Below the pieces are notes generated by a model. The model was not told where the DNA came from, did not search any database, and saw only the letters and a program-made list of their open reading frames with translations. From JAAYFJ01 sp964344295 (lineage in GTDB: Bacteria > Bacillota > Clostridia > Tissierellales > Peptoniphilaceae), in contig CAYFMR010000002.1 in assembly GCA_964344295.1 (NCBI GenBank), positions 62,001 to 126,000 of the forward strand: a stretch of DNA of 64,000 nucleotides, given 5' to 3'. Below, piece by piece: positions 34,549 to 43,668 of the stretch. How positions within the stretch are numbered: the first letter of the stretch is position 1; each line of letters begins with the position of its first letter. The position numbers and the translations under genes are program-made.

Positions 34549-35150
34549 ATGCAGAATAAACCACAAGACAAGCTTTTGACCGTAAAAATCTTCCTGCTCG
34601 TCTTAGCCAGCGGATTGATTAATGCCTATTGTGTATCGAATTTCAAAGTCCCCGTCGCCCACCACACAGGTAACGCCACCGAGATGGCTCTGGCCATCGG
34701 CAATCGCCAACAATATGTGACTTACTTAGCGATATTAGCGCTCTTTTTTTTCGGTTCTCTTTGCAGTTCCTTTTTAACCTATGGCGGCAGGATCCAGCCA
34801 GGGCTGTTAGCCATGTTCATCCTCTGCCTGATCACCTATATACTTAAAGACTGTCCTGTCTATTTGCTCGTGTTTATCTTTGGCTTTCAAAATTCTCTTC
34901 CCCTGCATTACGAGGGAGCCTTGGTCCGCAGCACCCATATCACTGGCTATCTCACTGACAGTGCTGTCATCATCGGCCGATTTTTGCGCCATAAGGACGG
35001 GTCTCATTTGCCATTAGCGGGTTTTATCTCGTGTCCATTGCCGTGTTTATCCTCGGCGGCGTTTCTTATTTTTATATCCAGCACTATAGCCTCCTTGCCG
35101 TTGCCCTGCTGTACCTGGTATTAGCCCTCACATGGGAACGAGGGCATTAG
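34549..35150 (+). pseudogene. DUF1275 (YoaK-like) membrane protein, frameshifted near C-terminus
   Basis: The 5' frame encodes the family motifs GLINAYCVSNFKVPVAHHTGNATEMAL (residues 23-50 or so), LQNSLPLHYEGALVRSTHITGYLTD and RFLRHKDG. Around 35020-35030 the frame shifts: the current frame ends SSTIASLPLPCCTWY at 35124, whereas the -1 frame gives a hydrophobic tail (GFYLVSIAVFILGGVS...ALTWERGH, stop at 35148-35150), the expected last helix. One base is missing relative to an intact gene of about 200 residues. GGAG 7 bases before the ATG and a strong terminator show the unit was functional. Function of the family is unknown. Confidence 0.7.
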
Positions 35151-35174
35151 CTAAGACCCTTTCCATGGCCCTCA

Positions 35175-35212
35175 AAAAAGAATCGACGGGAAAAATCCCG
35201 TCGATTCTTTTT
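35175..35212. terminator. Strong bidirectional terminator
   Basis: A 17-base perfect stem AAAAAGAATCGACGGGA / TCCCGTCGATTCTTTTT with a 4-base loop. It ends both the DUF1275 transcript and the convergent osmolyte transporter operon. Confidence 0.92.
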
Positions 35213-35252
35213 ATGTTGGCTCAGCCCTCGTCATGCACGGCTATGCTTTTGC

Positions 35253-36428
35253 TTACAACATGGAGGACAACACGTGCACTTTGGAGACAATCCCCAGTAG
35301 CCGCTGCTGCTTATCGATGACGGCAATGGGGTAGGGTGTCTCTGTCGCCATTTCTATCATATCGCTAAGCAAAGTTTCGGGGCCCGTGGTCTTGACCTCT
35401 CGCGTCATGACCTCTGCCAACGGTAATGTTTGCCGCGCCGCTTTCATGGCATCATAGATAGTGACCACACCTATGAGTCGCAAGGCCTCTCCCACGACGT
35501 AGGCACTAGAGGTGTTGTTCCGTCGCATGGCGGCAATGGCCATCGCCGGACTGTCTGTCACACGTACCATGCTGTCCGGAAAAGTCATGACGTGACCGGC
35601 AGTGATCACTTGGGTCATGTCGGCGCTGTCGATAAACTGTTTGACATAATCGTTAGCCGGGTTGGTGCTCATCTGTTCTGGCGTATCGATTTGGATGATA
35701 TCACCATCTTTCATAATGGCCACGCGATCTCCCAGCTTGAAGGCTTCGTTGATGTCGTGAGTGATAAAGACAATGGTTTTATGCAGTTTCTTTTGCAGCG
35801 TTAAGAGTTCAAACTGCATGTCTTGCCGCACTAAGGGGTCCAAAGCGGAAAAAGGTTCATCCATCAAGAGCACCTCCGGGTCATTGGCTAAGGCCCGGGC
35901 AATGCCGACCCGTTGTTTCATGCCTCCGGATAAGTTAGCAATCGATTCGCCCTCGTGTCCTTCCAGCCCGACCATGGCAATCATTTCCATGGCCTTGTCC
36001 CTGCGCTCCTCTTTGGGAACGCCTTTGATTTCCAAGCCATATTCTACGTTTCCTAGGACATCGCGATGGCTCATCAGGCCAAACTGTTGAAACACCATGG
36101 CAATTTTTTCCCTGCGATAGGTGCGTAACTCTTTTTGGTTGTACTTTCCAATATCTTGTCCTCTAAATTCCACGGTACCCATACTGGGCTTATTGAGCCC
36201 GTTAAGGCAACGCACCAAAGTCGATTTTCCTGAACCTGAAAGGCCAATAATCACAAAGATTTCCTCAGGTTCAATGCAAAACGAGGCCTTGGCCACCGCC
36301 ACCGTGGATTTTGTTTCTTGGTAAATCTCTTTTTTGCCCAACCCCTGGGCTTTGAGTTCCAGTGCTTTCGCCTTTTCCGGTCCAAAGACCATGGAAACAT
36401 CCTTAACACATAAAATACTATTGTCCAC
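35253..36428 (-). CDS. Glycine betaine/proline ABC transporter ATPase with CBS domains
   Basis: A 391-residue ATPase of the OpuAA/ProV type: Walker A GLSGSGKSTLV near 60, signature LSGGMKQRVGIARAL, Walker B VLLMDEPFSALDP, and TIVFITHDINEAF. The C-terminal tandem CBS domains (about 275-391) sense ionic strength or c-di-AMP in related OpuA transporters. It overlaps the substrate-binding/permease gene by 11 bases. With the c-di-AMP riboswitch upstream, both transcription and transport may respond to the same messenger. Confidence 0.94.
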   Translation of the reverse strand: MDNSILCVKDVSMVFGPEKAKALELKAQGLGKKEIYQETKSTVAVAKASFCIEPEEIFVIIGLSGSGKSTLVRCLNGLNKPSMGTVEFRGQDIGKYNQKELRTYRREKIAMVFQQFGLMSHRDVLGNVEYGLEIKGVPKEERRDKAMEMIAMVGLEGHEGESIANLSGGMKQRVGIARALANDPEVLLMDEPFSALDPLVRQDMQFELLTLQKKLHKTIVFITHDINEAFKLGDRVAIMKDGDIIQIDTPEQMSTNPANDYVKQFIDSADMTQVITAGHVMTFPDSMVRVTDSPAMAIAAMRRNNTSSAYVVGEALRLIGVVTIYDAMKAARQTLPLAEVMTREVKTTGPETLLSDMIEMATETPYPIAVIDKQQRLLGIVSKVHVLSSML

Positions 36429-38304
36429 GAGACTTCACCTCACTTCGTTTCAAGTACCCCTGCGTAATACGGTCCAAGATCACGGCCAAAATGACAATGG
36501 CCAAACCAGAAATCAACCCTCGACCGATCTCTATTTTATTCACCCCATCCAGGACTTCCATGCCCAGCCCCCGCACACCGATCATGGACGTGGTCACCAC
36601 CATGGAGATGGCCATCATAATGGTTTGGTTGATTCCCGTCATAATGGTGGGCATAGCTTGGGGGATTTTTACTTTCCAGAGCGCTTGGATCCATGTGGAT
36701 CCAAAGGCCATCGAAGCTTCCACAACCTCTTGATCAATGCCGCGAATGCCCAAGCTGGTCAGCCGAATCATCGGCACGATGGCATAAATCGTCGTGGCAA
36801 TGACCCCAGGCGCCTTGCCGAGCCCGAAAAAGAGCAAGGCGGGAATCAGATACACAAAGACCGGCATCGTCTGCATGGTATCCAAGATAGGCCGCATGAT
36901 CCGATCCGCTCGATCGCTCGCTGAAATCAAAATTCCCAGTGGGAAGCCTAACACCAGTGATAACAAAACGGAAGCCAAGATGACCGCCAGTGTTTCATTC
37001 ATCATTTCCCAATAACCCACGGCGCCGATGAGAAACAACAGAACGCTGTAGAGTAGTGCTCGACCCACTTTGCCAAAGAGCCTCCAGGTCAAGACGAACA
37101 CAATCCCGATGAGCACAAACCAGGGGATGAAGTTTAAAAGATTCCAAATGGCGTTGACAAAGTTCGTCAATCCACGAGTAATCCCGCTGAAAAAGTGGTC
37201 GTGTCTCACGCTGAACGCTCGCACGGAATCGTCAATGGATTGAAAATTCACCGGCAAGTTCACGGGAAAGTCATAGATGGAGCGGCGCGTCTCCGTCTGT
37301 TTTCCGGACAGCGCTGCCCACAATGCTTCAGCCTGATCCGGTGTTAACCATTCTTCCACCAAGTCTTTGTGTTCCAAAAGAAACCAAGTAGCCGCTTCTT
37401 GGTAACTGGCTCCCGTTTCATCCATATAAGCCAAGGCCTTTGACGTCAACTCACTGGATGTGTGGTAATGAGACAAAAAAGTGATGAGCTCTGCATTTTC
37501 TGCGTTCTCGTAAAGCGCGTTACTCACCGCCACGGTGACACGCATTGAAGGCAACTCCGTCTCCCCGGCCAGAAAAGCTTCCTCATCCCGGTACGGCTCA
37601 TCCTCCAAAAGCACCATGTCATAGCGTCCCATCAACGCCGTCGGCTCCCAGTAATAAGCCGCCACTGGCTCGCCTTTGTCATAGGCATCGATGATCACCG
37701 TCTGCAGCGCCGTTTCCGAACCTGGGCTAAAGTAGACCATCGTGTCGTTCATCTGGTAGTAGTCAAATTTTTTCTGCAAGATCTTATCCACTTCCCAGCC
37801 GGTAATGGCACCGTAGACACGCCCCTTTCCCGATGTCTCCGGATCCGGAAAAACCTCTGGATAGTTTTTCAAATCCCATACATAACGCAAATCCGGTGCC
37901 ACGGGCTCAATCCCTCGCTCCTCATCGCCTTCGATGACATAGCGAGGCACGTAAATACCCTGGTAGTTATCGTCAAAGTTGACGCCGAGCTCCTGTAGCT
38001 TGCCTTCCTTTAAATCGGCTTGGTATTTCGGTAAGTTATCGGTCCACTCCTCCATCTGTACATCGATTTCTCCCATGAGCAGACCCTCATGCACCACGGC
38101 TGAGGAGCCAGGCGTCTCTTCCCAGTCGTAGTCAAAGACTTCCTTGGCCACCGTTCCCGCTACGGCATTGTGAAACTTGTTGCTCTCCCAGCCCGCATCA
38201 CCAAAGACCAGTTTTTTTGACCTGGCTTGGGCAAATGACGGAAACACCACTTGCCATAACAGTACTATGACCAGTGCCCACATGCTGCCATGTCTTTTTG
38301 CCAT
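36418..38304 (-). CDS. Glycine betaine-type ABC transporter, fused substrate-binding protein and permease
   Basis: A 628-residue protein. After a signal sequence (about residues 1-25) a ProX/OpuAC-like substrate-binding domain spans about 30-330 (VFGDAGWESNKFHNA, then VQMEEWTDN). A permease of five to six membrane helices follows (about 390-625), with the binding-protein-dependent-transport signature around GIRGIDQEVVEASMAFG. In Lactococcus OpuABC the receptor is C-terminal to the permease; here it is N-terminal. ATG at 38304 has AAAGGAG 8 bases upstream; the longer frame starts within the terminator. Expected substrates are betaine or similar osmolytes. Confidence 0.9.
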   Translation of the reverse strand: MAKRHGSMWALVIVLLWQVVFPSFAQARSKKLVFGDAGWESNKFHNAVAGTVAKEVFDYDWEETPGSSAVVHEGLLMGEIDVQMEEWTDNLPKYQADLKEGKLQELGVNFDDNYQGIYVPRYVIEGDEERGIEPVAPDLRYVWDLKNYPEVFPDPETSGKGRVYGAITGWEVDKILQKKFDYYQMNDTMVYFSPGSETALQTVIIDAYDKGEPVAAYYWEPTALMGRYDMVLLEDEPYRDEEAFLAGETELPSMRVTVAVSNALYENAENAELITFLSHYHTSSELTSKALAYMDETGASYQEAATWFLLEHKDLVEEWLTPDQAEALWAALSGKQTETRRSIYDFPVNLPVNFQSIDDSVRAFSVRHDHFFSGITRGLTNFVNAIWNLLNFIPWFVLIGIVFVLTWRLFGKVGRALLYSVLLFLIGAVGYWEMMNETLAVILASVLLSLVLGFPLGILISASDRADRIMRPILDTMQTMPVFVYLIPALLFFGLGKAPGVIATTIYAIVPMIRLTSLGIRGIDQEVVEASMAFGSTWIQALWKVKIPQAMPTIMTGINQTIMMAISMVVTTSMIGVRGLGMEVLDGVNKIEIGRGLISGLAIVILAVILDRITQGYLKRSEVKSRGQ

Positions 38305-38350
38305 ATCTGCCACTCCTTTCCATCCTATTCTCCGGAAAATAAGCACAAAA

Positions 38351-38373
38351 AAAGCCATGGAGCCCATAGCTTT
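38351..38373 (-). terminator. Riboswitch expression-platform terminator
   Basis: Stem AAAGCTATGG / CCATGGCTTT (one mismatch) with a 3-base loop, then TTTTTTT on the minus strand, between the aptamer and the transporter start. It would end transcription when the ligand is bound. Confidence 0.75.
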
Positions 38374-38377
38374 ACAT

Positions 38378-38480
38378 ACAAACTCCCTTCGCGCCGGTGA
38401 GGTTAGCTGACGGGTTAGAGCGAAGGATGCTCTTCATGACTGATTCACCCCTAAGTTGGGTCCCCCACTTCTCCTAGAAG
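38378..38480 (-). promoter_or_regulatory. ydaO/yuaA-type c-di-AMP riboswitch aptamer
   Basis: On the minus strand the leader carries GGGGTGAATC, then CCCGTCAGCTAACCTC about 38 bases later, then GGCG and GAAGGGAG. These are the conserved core segments of the ydaO class, which binds two c-di-AMP molecules and turns genes off. A factor-independent terminator follows before a betaine transporter. c-di-AMP control of osmolyte uptake is well established for this class, so the context supports the call. Confidence 0.88.
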
Positions 38481-38484
38481 AATT

Positions 38485-39090
38485 AGGCGTATTTCATTTC
38501 TATTTTTGACATTCTCTACTATTACCCTATCGCAAATCAAACATTTTAGCAAATCAAATTCCGGTAAAATCAGGCTTCGACTCTCTCGTATCCCTGTCCT
38601 CAAGCCAATTCTGTCTTTTTTATCTTTTTTTGTGAAAACGGGATACCCATTTCATCCCGGCGTCCGGTATGATGCGAAAAAGAAAATCCATCTGGATCGT
38701 CATGGGTTCAGCTGGCACTCATTGATGCTCGCAGACGTCAAGCTGATCGACCTCTCTTTCGATGACTAACACGGTTCATGCTCCTACGCAATTTTCATCG
38801 AAAGCGTCGTCAGTCTTTGTCGGCCACTGCCTGACACCCATCTGCCTATACATCCTGCTGTAGCCGTGTAGTCGAGGATGTCATCCATGGAACGGCGCCT
38901 CTTACGGCGGCTGCATACACCGAGAAAGCTGCTCCACAGCAATGCTTGCATCCGAAACGCCCTACTGCCTCCAAAAGCGGCTTGATTGGCCTGCAAGCGA
39001 ATGGTCGGACCCGCCCCCCTGAAATGATGCTCAAACGCTTCTCTTTTCCCATCCTATACCGCTATTTGGTCAGCAAAGCATTTAGCCATA
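38485..39090. other. About 600 bases without a supportable gene
   Basis: Open frames here are short and have no ribosome sites. On the minus strand (about 38800-39000) fragments such as RFGCKHC...FSVYAAAV and MDDILDYTATAG spread over different frames faintly recall the zinc-finger start of an ISL3-type transposase. No inverted repeats, target duplication or catalytic motif were found, so it is at best a heavily decayed relic. The right part ends at the tmRNA terminator. A TTGACA on the plus strand near 38505 has no matching -10. Confidence 0.3.
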
Positions 39091-39094
39091 GAAA

Positions 39095-39126
39095 AGGCAG
39101 CCTGCTTTCATCAAAACAGGCTGCCT
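39095..39126 (-). terminator. tmRNA terminator
   Basis: A perfect 10-base stem AGGCAGCCTG / CAGGCTGCCT with a 12-base loop, then TTTTCT on the minus strand, 11 bases past the tmRNA 3' end. Confidence 0.88.
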
Positions 39127-39136
39127 ACTTTCGTGG

Positions 39137-39489
39137 TGGTGGAGGCGGCGGGTGTCGAACCCGCGTCCGAAAATCCTTCCTCAGAAGTTTCTCCGAGCGC
39201 AGTCAGCGGTTTGAGTTTCCCCGACCAGTACAGACCGTTGACGTACCGTACAGGCGGGTAGCTTCATGAGTTCCGTTTTGTGGGCAAAGCTTACCACAAC
39301 GCGGTTCCCTACTAAAATGAACGGTTACTTAGAAGCGTAGGTTTTTCTAAGGCCGTAACAGCTTATAGCTTAAGCTGCGAAAGCAAATTGATTGTTGTCA
39401 ATTCATTTTGGTTGCCACTTTTAGCGTTGCTTGGTCACAACGGCTCGCTACTTCGGATTCCAAATCCCCGTCGAAGCCAAATCGCCCCC
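39137..39489 (-). ncRNA. ssrA: Transfer-messenger RNA (tmRNA)
   Basis: A 353-base RNA for ribosome rescue. The 5' end GGGGGCGATTTGGCTTCGACG and the 3' end GGACGCGGGTTCGACACCCG then CCGCCTCCACCA form the alanine-tRNA-like domain; the acceptor stem pairs with one G-U (GGGGGCG with CGCCTCC), and the CCA is encoded. The tag frame ends D-N-N-Q-F-A-F-A-A-stop at 39370-39399. A TGA two codons before it means the resume codon is probably GAC (or ATT). It has an excellent promoter and its own terminator. Confidence 0.95.
39370..39399 (-). other. tmRNA proteolysis tag reading frame
   Basis: Nine codons, DNNQFAFAA, then TAA, ending in the Ala-Ala signal that ClpXP-type proteases read. An alternative one-base-shifted frame upstream reads GNQNE from a GGC codon; joining them would need one extra base. 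Confidence 0.6.
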
Positions 39490-39505
39490 ATAAAGGTATA
39501 TGGGC

Positions 39506-39534
39506 AGTATAGGGCAAAGCACTCGCTTTGTCAA
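39506..39534 (-). promoter_or_regulatory. Sigma-A promoter of the tmRNA gene
   Basis: TTGACA (39529-39534), 17 bases, TATACT (39506-39511) on the minus strand, a near-consensus promoter. It lies about 17 bases before the mature 5' end. Confidence 0.85.
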
Positions 39535-39588
39535 GTTAGCACCTGTTTATACTTCGTCTTTCCCTCCGTTTCCACTATCGGAGCATAA

Positions 39589-39618
39589 AAAAAGAGAGTG
39601 GAAAACCACTCTCTTTTT
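39589..39618. terminator. Terminator of the thlA operon
   Basis: Stem AAAAAGAGAGTGG / CCACTCTCTTTTT, perfect over 13 bases, 4-base loop, with T runs on both strands. It lies 23 bases past the thlA stop. Confidence 0.92.
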
Positions 39619-39640
39619 AAGCATATTCCGTTAGGATTTT

Positions 39641-40819
39641 TTATCTTTCCACAACTAGGCAGATACCTTGTCCACCACCGATGCAAAGGGTTGCTAAACC
39701 GCGTTTGGCATCGCGTTTTTCCATTTCATGGAGAAGGGTAACAAGGATACGTGCACCGGATGCTCCAATGGGGTGTCCCATAGCAATGGCGCCACCGTTG
39801 ACGTTCACAATGTCTGTATTGAGGTTCAAGTCTTTGATAACACTTAGCGCTTGCGCTGCAAAGGCTTCGTTCGCTTCGATTAAGTCGATATCTTCGATCT
39901 TCATGCCGGCTTTTTCCAAAGCTTTTCTCGTTGCGGGGATGGGTCCAGTTCCCATGATAGAGGGGTCAACCCCTGCAGAGGCATAAGCTTTGATGGTGGC
40001 CATGGGTTTTAAGCCAAGTTCATCGGCTTTTTCTTTGCTCATGACTACGATGGCTGCTGCACCATCATTGATACCGGAAGCATTCGCTGCCGTGACTGTA
40101 CCGTCTTTTTTGAACGCGGGACGAAGTTTGCCAACTTTTTCTAGCGTGGAGCCTCTGGTCAAGTGTTCGTCTGTATCAAAGATGATGGGGTCACCTTTAC
40201 GTTGCGGAATTTCTACCGGCACAATTTCTTCTTTGAAGCGGCCGCTATCGACAGCTTTTTCTGCACGATTTTGGCTGGTGACAGCTAGTTCGTCTTGCAT
40301 TTCACGTGTGAAGCCATATTTTTCTGCGATATTTTCAGCCGTAATACCCATGTGATAGTGGTTGAAGATGTCGGTTAAGCCGTCATGGACCATATAGTCT
40401 ACGACTTTTCCTTCGCCCATTCTTTGGCCCCAACGCATATTGGGAAGTAAGTAGGGAGCTGCGGACATATTTTCCGTACCACCGGCTACAATAATGTCAG
40501 CTTCGCCAGCTACGATAGCTTGGGCTGCCAAGGCGACGGTTTTCAAGCCGGATCCACATACTTTATTGACAGTAAAAGAGGGTACTTCTTTGGGAATGCC
40601 AGCTGCCATAGATACTTGGCGAGCCACGTTTTGGCCAAGTCCGGCTTGTAATACGTTACCAAAGATGACTTCGTCTACTTTTTCCGGATCTACTTTTGCA
40701 CGTTTTAAGGCTTCTTCAACAACGACTGCTCCTAGTTTCACGGCAGATACATCTTTTAAGCTTTTTCCATAAGAGCCTACGGCCGTTCTCACTGCTGATA
40801 CGATGACAACTTCTTTCAT
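39641..40819 (-). CDS. thlA: Acetyl-CoA C-acetyltransferase (thiolase)
   Basis: Condenses two acetyl-CoA to acetoacetyl-CoA, the entry to butyrate formation. The 392-residue protein has the acyl-accepting C88 in [20 protein letters not shown] and a C-terminal CIGGGQG with the second catalytic cysteine. ATG at 40819 follows GGAGGTGCGTA; an upstream frame overlaps only spacer. It is the last gene after wecB (38-base gap). Butyrate kinase is encoded at 50-51 kb, but the other butyrate enzymes are not in the window. Confidence 0.96.
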   Translation of the reverse strand: MKEVVIVSAVRTAVGSYGKSLKDVSAVKLGAVVVEEALKRAKVDPEKVDEVIFGNVLQAGLGQNVARQVSMAAGIPKEVPSFTVNKVCGSGLKTVALAAQAIVAGEADIIVAGGTENMSAAPYLLPNMRWGQRMGEGKVVDYMVHDGLTDIFNHYHMGITAENIAEKYGFTREMQDELAVTSQNRAEKAVDSGRFKEEIVPVEIPQRKGDPIIFDTDEHLTRGSTLEKVGKLRPAFKKDGTVTAANASGINDGAAAIVVMSKEKADELGLKPMATIKAYASAGVDPSIMGTGPIPATRKALEKAGMKIEDIDLIEANEAFAAQALSVIKDLNLNTDIVNVNGGAIAMGHPIGASGARILVTLLHEMEKRDAKRGLATLCIGGGQGICLVVER

Positions 40820-40857
40820 TACGCACCTCCATAGATATTTAGCGTTTTTCTTGCGTA

Positions 40858-41982
40858 TCATCCATTGACATGGTTGATTCCAAAATGTTGTTCGATGAGA
40901 TCGACAATGCGCTTTGCTGCATGACCGTCTCCATAGGGATTCACTGCAGTGGCCATCTTCTCGTAAGCTGCTTCGTCACGTAACAGACGACTGGTCTCGC
41001 GGTAGATGACTTCTTCGTCAGTGCCCACCAATTTCGCCGTACCCGCTTCAATGCCCTCCGGGCGCTCCGTCTCTTTTCTAGCGACTAACACCGGTTTCCC
41101 TAAGGTTGGCGCTTCCTCCTGAATTCCTCCGGAGTCTGTGATGACCAGATGGCAACGGTTAATCAGATTACAAAAGGGCTCATAGCTTAGCGGTTCGATC
41201 AGGTGAATCCGCTCATGGTCACCTAATTTTTCCTGGGCTACATCGCGCACTTTCGGGTTAGGATGAACCGGGAAAATGACTTCCACATCCTCGTTCTCAT
41301 CCACGACCCGTCTGACCGCCTGAAAGATCGATTTCATCGGGTCTCCCCAGTTTTCACGGCGATGGGTTGTTAATAAAATGACTTTCTTGTTATATTGTAC
41401 ACTATCTAAGGGCACTTTGTCAAATTTATAATTATCTTTTACGGTAAATTTTAAGGCATCAATCACCGTATTTCCCGTGATGAAGATCGTCGCCGGATCG
41501 TAGCCTTCGGCCAGCAGGTTTTCTCTGGCTTTTGCCGTCGGTGCAAAGTGGATGTTGGTGAGGATCCCCGTCAATTTACGGTTGGCCTCTTCTGGATAAG
41601 GGCTATAGATGTTTCCTGATCGCAGCCCCGCTTCCACGTGGCCCACGGGGATTTTTTGGTAAAAGGCCGCCAAAGCAGAAGTAAAAACAGTGGTGGTGTC
41701 TCCCTGAACCAGAACCAAATCCGGTTTTTCCTTTTCCAGGACTTGTTCCATGCCCAGGAGGGCTTTGGTGGTAATGGCGGAGAGACTCTGCCCCGGTTGA
41801 AAGATGTTCAAATCATAATCGGGTATCACGGAAAAGATTTCCATGACCTGGTCTAAGATTTCCCGGTGTTGCCCCGTGACACAGACCACCGAGGTGATGC
41901 CTTTCCGTCGTTCCAATTCTTTGACAATGGGCGCCATCTTGATGGCTTCCGGCCTGGTGCCAAATGCAGTTAATACTTTCAT
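40858..41982 (-). CDS. wecB: UDP-N-acetylglucosamine 2-epimerase (non-hydrolysing)
   Basis: Interconverts UDP-GlcNAc and UDP-ManNAc for cell-wall polymer linkage units (also called mnaA). The 374-residue protein starts [20 protein letters not shown], with [36 protein letters not shown] and [19 protein letters not shown], all family motifs. The ATG has AGGAGGAATT before it. It follows tagO by 8 bases, and the two are linked in wall-polymer synthesis. Confidence 0.96.
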   Translation of the reverse strand: MKVLTAFGTRPEAIKMAPIVKELERRKGITSVVCVTGQHREILDQVMEIFSVIPDYDLNIFQPGQSLSAITTKALLGMEQVLEKEKPDLVLVQGDTTTVFTSALAAFYQKIPVGHVEAGLRSGNIYSPYPEEANRKLTGILTNIHFAPTAKARENLLAEGYDPATIFITGNTVIDALKFTVKDNYKFDKVPLDSVQYNKKVILLTTHRRENWGDPMKSIFQAVRRVVDENEDVEVIFPVHPNPKVRDVAQEKLGDHERIHLIEPLSYEPFCNLINRCHLVITDSGGIQEEAPTLGKPVLVARKETERPEGIEAGTAKLVGTDEEVIYRETSRLLRDEAAYEKMATAVNPYGDGHAAKRIVDLIEQHFGINHVNG

Positions 41983-41990
41983 AATTCCTC

Positions 41991-43013
41991 CTAATCCTCG
42001 TGACCGAGTCCCAGTATGATAAAAGCGATACTGGAGACAATGATGATGAGTAAAGAAAGGTAGACTCCTCTTGTGGAGTTGTTCTCCGCAATCACATAGG
42101 ACATGATGCCGAAGACGGCCGTAATCGCATAGAGAATCAGTACCGTTTTTTTCTGTCCGTAGCCTTTAGCCAACAGGCGATGGTGTAAGTGTCCCTTGTC
42201 AGCTTCTGCAAAGCTTCTGCCCTGCATCGTTCGACGTACAATGGCAAAGAAGGTATCGAAGATGGGGACTCCCAGAATAATGATTGGCACGACAATAGCC
42301 ACTGTCGCGATGGACTTCATCACGCCGTCAATGGTGATCACCGCCAGCATAAATCCAAGAAACAAAGCTCCCGTGTCTCCCATAAAGAGTTTTGCAGGAT
42401 TAAAGTTATAGGGTAAAAACCCGGCACAGCCACCCATGAGAAGGGCCGCCATCAAGGCCACCTGGGGTTGCTCAAATTTAGAAGCTACCAGCATGAGGAA
42501 AAAGCTGGCAATCATGGTCACTCCTGCGGCCAAGCCGTCTAATCCGTCGATGAGGTTGATGGTGTTCGTGATGCCCACCACCCAAAAAATCGTCAAAGGT
42601 ATCGCCAAAAGACCTAAGGCGTAGACGTTGCCCGATTGGCTAAAGGGGTTGGTGACAAAATCAATGGAAAGTCCGCCAATTAAAAGTAAAATGGCTGCTG
42701 CCACTTGAAAGACCACTTTCATCTTCGGCGACAATTCTCTGCTGTCGTCGATGATACCTGAGATTAAAATGACGGTACCTCCTCCCATAATCGCTAAAGT
42801 CCTGCGATTAATGGGCAGAAAGCAAAGCATGCCGATGATGACTGCCAAATAGATCGCCAACCCTCCCATGAGAGGCATGGCTTTGGTATGCACCCGTCTT
42901 TCGTCTTTAGGGATGTCCACGGCACCGATGGCGATGGCCAGACGCTTCACCAAAGGCGTCGCCAACAGTGCGATCCCCATGGCCAGTAAAAATGCCAGAC
43001 CATTATTGCTCAT
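41991..43013 (-). CDS. tagO: Undecaprenyl-phosphate GlcNAc-1-phosphate transferase (TagO/WecA)
   Basis: Membrane enzyme that starts wall-polymer synthesis on undecaprenyl phosphate. The 340-residue protein has about ten membrane helices. Motifs include INLIDGLDGLAAG (near 155), MGDTGALFLG with the catalytic aspartate region (near 215), and the cytoplasmic HLHHRL loop (near 280), which binds substrate. The VHTKAMPLMGGLAIY region is typical. It lies between wecB and upp, as in many Clostridia. Confidence 0.95.
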   Translation of the reverse strand: MSNNGLAFLLAMGIALLATPLVKRLAIAIGAVDIPKDERRVHTKAMPLMGGLAIYLAVIIGMLCFLPINRRTLAIMGGGTVILISGIIDDSRELSPKMKVVFQVAAAILLLIGGLSIDFVTNPFSQSGNVYALGLLAIPLTIFWVVGITNTINLIDGLDGLAAGVTMIASFFLMLVASKFEQPQVALMAALLMGGCAGFLPYNFNPAKLFMGDTGALFLGFMLAVITIDGVMKSIATVAIVVPIIILGVPIFDTFFAIVRRTMQGRSFAEADKGHLHHRLLAKGYGQKKTVLILYAITAVFGIMSYVIAENNSTRGVYLSLLIIIVSSIAFIILGLGHED

Positions 43014-43031
43014 GGATGTTGCCTTCCTTTC

Positions 43032-43661
43032 CTATTTGGTGCCGAATAAGCGGTCTCCGGCATCTCCTAGTCCGGGGAAAATATAGCGATGCTCATCTAA
43101 TTTTTCATCTAATGCCGCCAAGTAAATGTCCACATCCGGGTGGCGCTCTTGCACCACTTTTACCCCTTCCGGCGCGCCAATGATACACACCAGCTTAATG
43201 GATGTGGCTCCTCGCTCTTTTAAAAAGTCTATGGCCGCCACAGCGGATCCGCCTGTCGCCAACATGGGATCGAGGACGTAAAGGGTGCGTTCTCCCACGT
43301 CTTTGGGGAGTTTGCAGTAGTATTCTACCGGTTGGAAGGTCTCCGGATCGCGGTAAAGGCCGATGTGGCCCACTTTGGCCGCCGGAATCAGGTTAAGCAT
43401 CCCGTCAACCATGCCCAGTCCAGCCCGTAAAATGGGAACCAGTCCTACTTTTTTACCGGCCAAGACTTTTGCCTTGGTCTTGCCCATGGGCGTTTCGATT
43501 TCCACTTCTTCCAATTCCATATCCCGGGTCACTTCGTAGCCCATCAGCGTGGATACTTCTGTGACTAAATCGCGAAAATCCTTACTCCCTGTATCTTTTT
43601 TTCGCATTAAATGCAGTTTATGTTGAATTAACGGGTGATCCAATACGATGACTTGACTCAT
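43032..43661 (-). CDS. upp: Uracil phosphoribosyltransferase
   Basis: Salvages uracil to UMP with PRPP. The 209-residue protein has [27 protein letters not shown] and the PRPP loop [14 protein letters not shown], and ends in the [15 protein letters not shown] motif typical of Upp. ATG at 43661 follows GGAGGG; the longer frame overlaps rpiB without similarity. It lies 7 bases after the rpiB stop. Confidence 0.97.
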   Translation of the reverse strand: MSQVIVLDHPLIQHKLHLMRKKDTGSKDFRDLVTEVSTLMGYEVTRDMELEEVEIETPMGKTKAKVLAGKKVGLVPILRAGLGMVDGMLNLIPAAKVGHIGLYRDPETFQPVEYYCKLPKDVGERTLYVLDPMLATGGSAVAAIDFLKERGATSIKLVCIIGAPEGVKVVQERHPDVDIYLAALDEKLDEHRYIFPGLGDAGDRLFGTK

Positions 43662-43668
43662 AGTTTTC

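Noticed and set aside
38505..38530. TTGACA on the plus strand as a promoter for a gene in the 38.5-39.1 kb gap
   Set aside because: No -10 at 16-18 bases and no supportable gene downstream.
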